Assembly (NCBI GenBank): GCA_036401195.1
Contig: DASWVQ010000123.1
Coordinates: 1-27,616 of the forward strand
DNA: 27,616 nucleotides
DNA from: JACDHQ01 sp036401195
GTDB taxonomy: Bacteria; Gemmatimonadota; Gemmatimonadetes; Gemmatimonadales; Gemmatimonadaceae
Direction of reading: 5' to 3'
Shown here in pieces: positions 24,491 to 27,616 of the stretch (position 1 is the first letter of the stretch; every line of letters begins with the position of its first letter). The notes under the pieces were generated by a model. The model ran no database searches. It saw nothing but the letters and a program-made list of their open reading frames with translations, and was not told the origin of the DNA. The translations under genes and the position numbers were made by a program.

Positions 24491-25152
24491 GCGGCGCGCG
24501 TGTCGTCCCCGGGGCGGAGGCGCTCGTTGAGCGCGCGCACCGCCTCCCCCGCGTCGTTGGCGGTGATGTCCGCCCCCACGAGTCCGGCGAGCCGAGGGTC
24601 GGGGAGGAAGGCGCGCCCCCCCACCGCGATGAGCGGGGGCCGCGCGAGGGGAAGGGCGCGGATCGCCGCCACCGCCTCGCGCACGCGCGGGATGTGCGGG
24701 GCGATCGTCGCCGAGAGGGCGACCGCGTCGGGCTCCTGCCGCTGCACCAGCGCCGCGAGGTCCTCGATCGGCACGGAGGCGCCCAGGTAGGTCGTCTCCC
24801 ACCCGTCCAGCTCGAGCAGGTCGCAGAGCATGCGCAGCCCGATCTGGTGCCGCTCCTCGCTGGCGCAGGCGGCGATGAGGCGCGGGGTGCGCCGGTCGCG
24901 CCAGGTGAAGACGCGCTCGAAGATGCGCCCCATCGCCGACTGGGTGATCGCGGTGGCGAGGTGCTCCTCGGCGACGCTGATCTGGTTCTCCTGCCAGAGC
25001 CGCCCGATCTCGCGCATCGCGGGCTGGACCACGTCCAGGTAGAGGGCGCGCAGCTCGGTGCCGGCGTCGAGCGCCTCGTCGGTCGCGCGGAAGGCGGCGC
25101 GGCGGTCGCCGCGGCGCAGCGCGTCGAGGAAGGCGTCGTAGGTGGCGGTCAT
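24487..25152 (-). CDS. Stand-alone cobalamin-binding protein with CarH-type light-sensor motifs, 221 aa
   Basis: Residues ~1-85 form the helical cap of B12-binding proteins and contain W53-x9-E63-H64 (WQENQISVAEEH), the W-x9-EH motif that in CarH covers the adenosyl ligand of AdoCbl and underlies light sensing. Residues ~89-212 are the Rossmann-like B12 domain with E100-R-H102-Q-I-G105, the ExHxxG form (His102 as lower ligand) also typical of CarH, then ALSATI and VGGRAF. The MerR-type DNA-binding domain of CarH/LitR is absent. The cap also appears in corrinoid methyltransferase proteins, but those use DxHxxG and lack W-x9-EH. ATGA overlaps on both sides place it directly before the sensor kinase. 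Confidence 0.9.
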   Translation of the reverse strand: MTATYDAFLDALRRGDRRAAFRATDEALDAGTELRALYLDVVQPAMREIGRLWQENQISVAEEHLATAITQSAMGRIFERVFTWRDRRTPRLIAACASEERHQIGLRMLCDLLELDGWETTYLGASVPIEDLAALVQRQEPDAVALSATIAPHIPRVREAVAAIRALPLARPPLIAVGGRAFLPDPRLAGLVGADITANDAGEAVRALNERLRPGDDTRAA

Positions 25153-25559
25153 GCGCGGGCGAGCACGCGGAGGCCGGCGCGCAGGATGCGCGCGATCGCC
25201 TCCGCCTCGTCGGGGGGGTAGCGCCGCTGCGCCTCGTCGCCGAGGAGCTCGAGGCAGCGCACGATGTCGCGCGTCGCCACGTGCCGCGCGCGCAGCAGGG
25301 TGTCGAGCCACTCCACGTAGCCGGCGAACATCAGGCCGTCGCCCAGCTCCACCGCGGGGATGAGGTGCTCGATGTTGTAGCGCATGTCCTGGAGGCACTT
25401 CTCCTGGCCGCGCGCGCCGTGCCGCTCGAGCAGCGCGGGGTCCTCGCGGTAGAGCGCCCCGGTCACCGCCTGGGCGAGGGCCTCCTTCTCGTGGAGCAGG
25501 TGGCGCGCCGCGCGCGTGGCCGGGACGCCCTCCTCGTGCGCCCCCGATGCGCCGGTCAT
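25149..25559 (-). CDS. Helical hypothetical protein in the cobalamin/kinase operon, 136 aa
   Basis: ATG 25559 overlaps the stop of the monooxygenase gene and its own stop overlaps the cobalamin-protein start (both ATGA). The product is all-helical in appearance, with the segment KCLQDMRYNIEHLIPAVELG, then GLMFAGYVEWLDTLLRARHV and RRYPPDEAEAIARILRAGL. I do not recognise a named family. The pattern looks like a small helical bundle that could contact the helical cap of the cobalamin protein. There is no membrane segment or DNA-binding motif. Confidence 0.75.
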   Translation of the reverse strand: MTGASGAHEEGVPATRAARHLLHEKEALAQAVTGALYREDPALLERHGARGQEKCLQDMRYNIEHLIPAVELGDGLMFAGYVEWLDTLLRARHVATRDIVRCLELLGDEAQRRYPPDEAEAIARILRAGLRVLARA

Positions 25560-25906
25560 GCGCCCCCGGCCGGCGCGCGCTCGCCCGCGATCCACTCCGG
25601 CGCGCCGCGGGAGTCCATCAGCACCTCGTAGGCGTCGTGCCGGACCTCGGTGCGCCCCATGATCTCCCCCGGCTCGCGCGCATGCGACGCGTGGTGCTCC
25701 TCGCTCTTCATGTAGGCGCGGAAGGCGTCGCGCGACTCCCAGGCGGTGAGGAACGCGTGCGACGCCGCCCCCGCCTGCGGGGCGAGGAGCTGGAGGTAGA
25801 GGAAGCCGGGGAAGCCGTCCACGAGGCGCGACCGCTCGCGGAAGTGCCGCTCGAGGGCGGCGCGGTCCTGCTCGGGGACGGTGAGGTGCGAGATGAAGAC
25901 GAACAT
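25556..25906 (-). CDS. ABM-fold (antibiotic biosynthesis monooxygenase-type) protein, 116 aa
   Basis: A short ferredoxin-like ABM domain: MFVFISHLTVPEQDRAALERHF, then LVDGFPGFLYLQLL and FLTAWESRDAFRAYMKSEEH, the usual pattern, with a C-terminal tail containing EVLMDSRG. The family includes cofactor-free quinol monooxygenases and IsdG/HmoB-type haem-degrading enzymes; which applies cannot be read here. ATG 25906 is chosen; GTG 25936 is an in-frame alternative. It is the first gene of the six-gene overlapping operon, and the operon promoter should lie in 25907-26100. Confidence 0.85.
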   Translation of the reverse strand: MFVFISHLTVPEQDRAALERHFRERSRLVDGFPGFLYLQLLAPQAGAASHAFLTAWESRDAFRAYMKSEEHHASHAREPGEIMGRTEVRHDAYEVLMDSRGAPEWIAGERAPAGGA

Positions 25907-26020
25907 TCCGGTGGAGTGCAGTCCTGAAATTTCCACGCGGAACGGGATCGGTACAAGGGCGGGGTCGCGAGGCGGGCGCGGCCGTGCGCGATGGGCGATG
26001 GCGCAAAGGCGCAACGGCGC

Positions 26021-26083
26021 CAGGGGCTCCAGGGGCTCCAGGGGCTCCAGGGCCGCCGGGGGCGCGGGGGGCGCGGGGGGCGC
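26021..26083. repeat. 9-bp tandem repeats (CAGGGGCTC x3, then G-tract units x3)
   Basis: Three exact CAGGGGCTC units (26021-26047), followed by GGGGGCGC, GGGGGGCGC, GGGGGGCGC (26058-26083). The plus strand carries several G-runs that could form a quadruplex. The repeats lie between the lipoprotein stop and the start of the sensory operon. Confidence 0.75.
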
Positions 26084-26100
26084 GCCCCTCACGCCGCCGG

Positions 26101-27291
26101 TCAGGTGGTGAGGTTCGCCAGCTTCGCCGCCACCTGGTCGCGCACCGCCGCGGGGGCGGCGTCGATGAAGGCCTGCTTCGCGGCGGCGGAGAGGGGGACG
26201 CCGCTCAGCGGGCGCATCGTCGCCATGGCGCGGTAGGCGCGCGCCATCGCGTCGCGCCCCATGAGCTGGTACACGTCGAGGAGGATGTGCACCCCCTCCG
26301 TGGGCGCGCCCGGCACCCACTTCCGCGTCCAGGCCCACCGCGTGGGATCCGTCGAGCCGATGCGCGACACGTTGTACGCGTACAGCTCGAGGAACTGCGT
26401 GAGCGACTCGTGCGGGATGTAGCTGTGCGCCGCCTCGTGCGGCACCACCGAGATGTACGGGTTCGGGCTCGCGTCGTTCGCGCGACGCGCGAGGTAGGTG
26501 CCCTCGTCCTCGAGGTGCAGCTCCCCGCCCCCGCCCCAGCTCCCCACCTGGAAGCCGTCCCAGATCCAGAGGTGGTCGTGCGGGTACGGCGTGGCGGTGA
26601 TCGCCTCGAGGTGCGGGAGCGACGCGATCACCTCCTGCATCGCGCGCATCGCCGCGGGGTGGATGGTGTCGATCGCGTACACCGCGACCACGTGCAGCAT
26701 GCGCCCGTCCACCGAGCGCACGCTGTCGGCGATCCACTGCCGGCCGCGCAGGATGTCGCCGAAGAGCGACGCCCGGGTGACGAGCGCGGTCTTCGCGTCG
26801 TACCAGGTGGCGAGCGAGGGATTGCGCGGCGCGCCATCCTGGAGGAAGAGGCGCGCGTTGCGGATCTCCCCGTCGAGCGCGCGCAGCATCTCCGCCGCCG
26901 CCGGGGGCTCCACCGGCTGCGCGGTGGCGGTGAAGGGCACGGCCGGCATCCCCGCGATCGAGGCCGACGCGCGCTGCGCCCCCACCGCGCCGAGGACCCA
27001 GGCGGCGCGCGCGTACCCCTGCGCGTCGGTCCACGTGGTGCCGGGGCTCACGACGCCGTTCGTCGCGGTGAAGCGCACCGGCACGTGGTTCACCCCGCGC
27101 CCATTGGGATCCACCACGCGCACCGCGATCGAGTCGGGGAGCCGGATGCCCGCGAAGCCGGCCTGCGCCTCCCCCCCCGCGATCCCGAACGCCGGCGGGC
27201 CGCCGACGCCAGGCTCCGCGGGAGTATCCTTGGCACAGCCCGCGGCGGCGGCGAGCGAGAGGGCGAGGAAGCGGAGGCGGGGAGGGATCAC
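26101..27291 (-). CDS. Lipoprotein with Ig-like domain and putative HExxH metallopeptidase domain, 396 aa
   Basis: A GTG start gives MIPPRLRFLALSLAAAAGC, a signal peptide with lipobox AAGC (Cys19). Residues ~51-125 are an Ig-like (invasin/Big-type) beta domain: SIAVRVVDPNGRGVNHVPVR and GYARAAWVLG. Residues ~130-396 form a separate domain with PHEAAHSY (His285, Glu286, His289) and Glu302 in FLELYAYN, compatible with a gluzincin-like zinc site. No known peptidase family is recognised with confidence, and activity is inferred. No ribosome site is evident at the start. It is divergent from the glgE-like gene across a repeat-filled spacer. Confidence 0.75.
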   Translation of the reverse strand: MIPPRLRFLALSLAAAAGCAKDTPAEPGVGGPPAFGIAGGEAQAGFAGIRLPDSIAVRVVDPNGRGVNHVPVRFTATNGVVSPGTTWTDAQGYARAAWVLGAVGAQRASASIAGMPAVPFTATAQPVEPPAAAEMLRALDGEIRNARLFLQDGAPRNPSLATWYDAKTALVTRASLFGDILRGRQWIADSVRSVDGRMLHVVAVYAIDTIHPAAMRAMQEVIASLPHLEAITATPYPHDHLWIWDGFQVGSWGGGGELHLEDEGTYLARRANDASPNPYISVVPHEAAHSYIPHESLTQFLELYAYNVSRIGSTDPTRWAWTRKWVPGAPTEGVHILLDVYQLMGRDAMARAYRAMATMRPLSGVPLSAAAKQAFIDAAPAAVRDQVAAKLANLTT

Positions 27292-27302
27292 GAAGACGAA
27301 GG

Positions 27303-27330
27303 ACTAGGGACTAGGGGCTAGGCACTAGCG
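27303..27330. repeat. Degenerate heptamers of the CTAGGGA type
   Basis: Successive CTAG-containing units (CTAGGGA, CTAGGGG, CTAGGCA, CTAGCG) lie directly upstream of the lipoprotein start and run into the CTGGCGA array. Confidence 0.7.
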
Positions 27331-27331
27331 C

Positions 27332-27415
27332 CTGGCGACTGGCGACTGGCGACTGGCGACTGGCGACTGGCGACTGGCGACTGGCGACTGGCGACTGGCG
27401 ACTGGCGACTGGCGA
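27332..27415. repeat. Heptamer tandem array (CTGGCGA x12, perfect)
   Basis: Twelve identical 7-bp units, 84 bp, between two divergent genes. Such perfect arrays are prone to length change by replication slippage. Because 7 is not a multiple of the helical turn, each gained or lost unit would rotate flanking promoter elements. Confidence 0.95.
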
Positions 27416-27418
27416 CCT

Positions 27419-27430
27419 GGGGTATACCCC
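27419..27430. other. Perfect 12-bp palindrome GGGGTATACCCC
   Basis: Lies between the CTGGCGA array and the CCCCTAA array and marks the point where the orientation of the heptamers flips. It could be an operator or simply the centre of the repeat structure. Confidence 0.6.
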
Positions 27431-27433
27431 TAC

Positions 27434-27461
27434 CCCCTAACCCCTAACCCCTAACCCCTAA
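27434..27461. repeat. Heptamer tandem array (CCCCTAA x4), telomere-like
   Basis: Four exact 7-bp units. Read on the other strand they are TTAGGGG, related to the CTAGGGG units at 27303-27330 in opposite orientation. The resemblance to telomere repeats is probably fortuitous. The remaining 27462-27526 shows only a weak -10-like CATATGTT. Confidence 0.9.
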
Positions 27462-27526
27462 CCCCCAGCCCCCCGCCCGGCCCATATGTTGCGCGGGAGG
27501 GGGAACCCGAAATCCCCGCCTGGACG

Positions 27527-27616
27527 ATGCCCGAAAAGAAGACCGCCGACCGCAGGACCTCCGCGCGCGCCCTGGAGCGCGTGATCATCGAATGCGTCAC
27601 CCCCGAGCTCGACGCC
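27527..27616 (+). CDS. glgE: Probable maltosyltransferase GlgE, first 30 codons (cut by right edge)
   Basis: ATG 27527 opens MPEKKTADRRTSARALERVIIECVTPELDA and runs off the window. The phrase RVIIECVTPELDA matches the start of the N-terminal domain of GlgE (alpha-1,4-glucan:maltose-1-phosphate maltosyltransferase), where an 'R.vIe.v.PelDgGr.p.Kr' segment is usual. GlgE extends alpha-glucans from maltose-1-phosphate in the trehalose-to-glycogen route. With only 30 codons the call is tentative; no other trehalose or glycogen gene is in the window. Confidence 0.55.
   Translation, partial: MPEKKTADRRTSARALERVIIECVTPELDA

Noticed and set aside
2236..25936. Shared GGAAATT(C/T)CAGGA motif upstream of the second DinB gene (near 2245-2257) and the ABM gene (near 25923-25935)
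   Set aside because: Two 12-of-13 matches in 27 kb are suggestive but can arise by chance, and the position relative to the start codons differs.
27434..27461. True telomere or linear replicon end
   Set aside because: Only four CCCCTAA units inside a normal intergenic region with genes on both sides; better explained as one of the heptamer arrays.

Overview
The window is very GC-rich and tightly packed. It carries a SusC/SusD pair, a Pkn-type Ser/Thr kinase with TPRs, DUF2007, many lipoproteins and several intergenic repeat families. Together these suggest a bacterium of the Gemmatimonadota; this is inferred from gene content and style, since no marker gene is present.

Left part (1-5257). 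A leftward run of small genes comes first (57-aa basic protein, DUF2007 protein, 91-aa unknown, lipoprotein cut by the window edge). Next is an intergenic element with inverted ends (about 926-1241). A leftward trio follows: a four-helix membrane protein and two DinB-fold proteins. The rightward gene at 2735 encodes a class II UvrA-like ABC ATPase. After it lies a 414-bp spacer with two interleaved inverted repeats.

Middle (5672-17490). A 1207-residue protein joins an M1 aminopeptidase to a MetX-like alpha/beta hydrolase. Leftward from 12776 are a small lipoprotein, a Ser/Thr kinase with TPRs, and an outer-membrane-like protein whose lipoprotein signal lies in a frame without a normal start. 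Rightward, a SusC/SusD outer-membrane uptake pair is preceded by a long-spaced dyad and followed by a strong terminator. The convergent gap behind it holds two related ~130-bp multi-hairpin units flanked by inverted heptamer arrays.

Right part (18007-27616). All genes but the last run leftward. The centre is a six-gene operon (25906 to 20708) in which every junction overlaps: an ABM-fold monooxygenase, a small unrecognised protein, a stand-alone cobalamin-binding protein with both CarH-type light-sensor signatures (W-x9-EH and ExHxxG), a soluble PAS-like histidine kinase, a soluble hybrid kinase with three receiver-type domains, and a GNAT acetyltransferase. I read it as a candidate B12-dependent light- or cobalamin-sensing phosphorelay that uses kinases instead of the usual MerR DNA-binding domain. 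It is followed by a pseudopilin-like protein, a two-TM protein and a DUF1624-type membrane acyltransferase. Upstream are an Ig-plus-HExxH lipoprotein, a divergent spacer packed with heptamer repeats, and the first 30 codons of a probable glgE.
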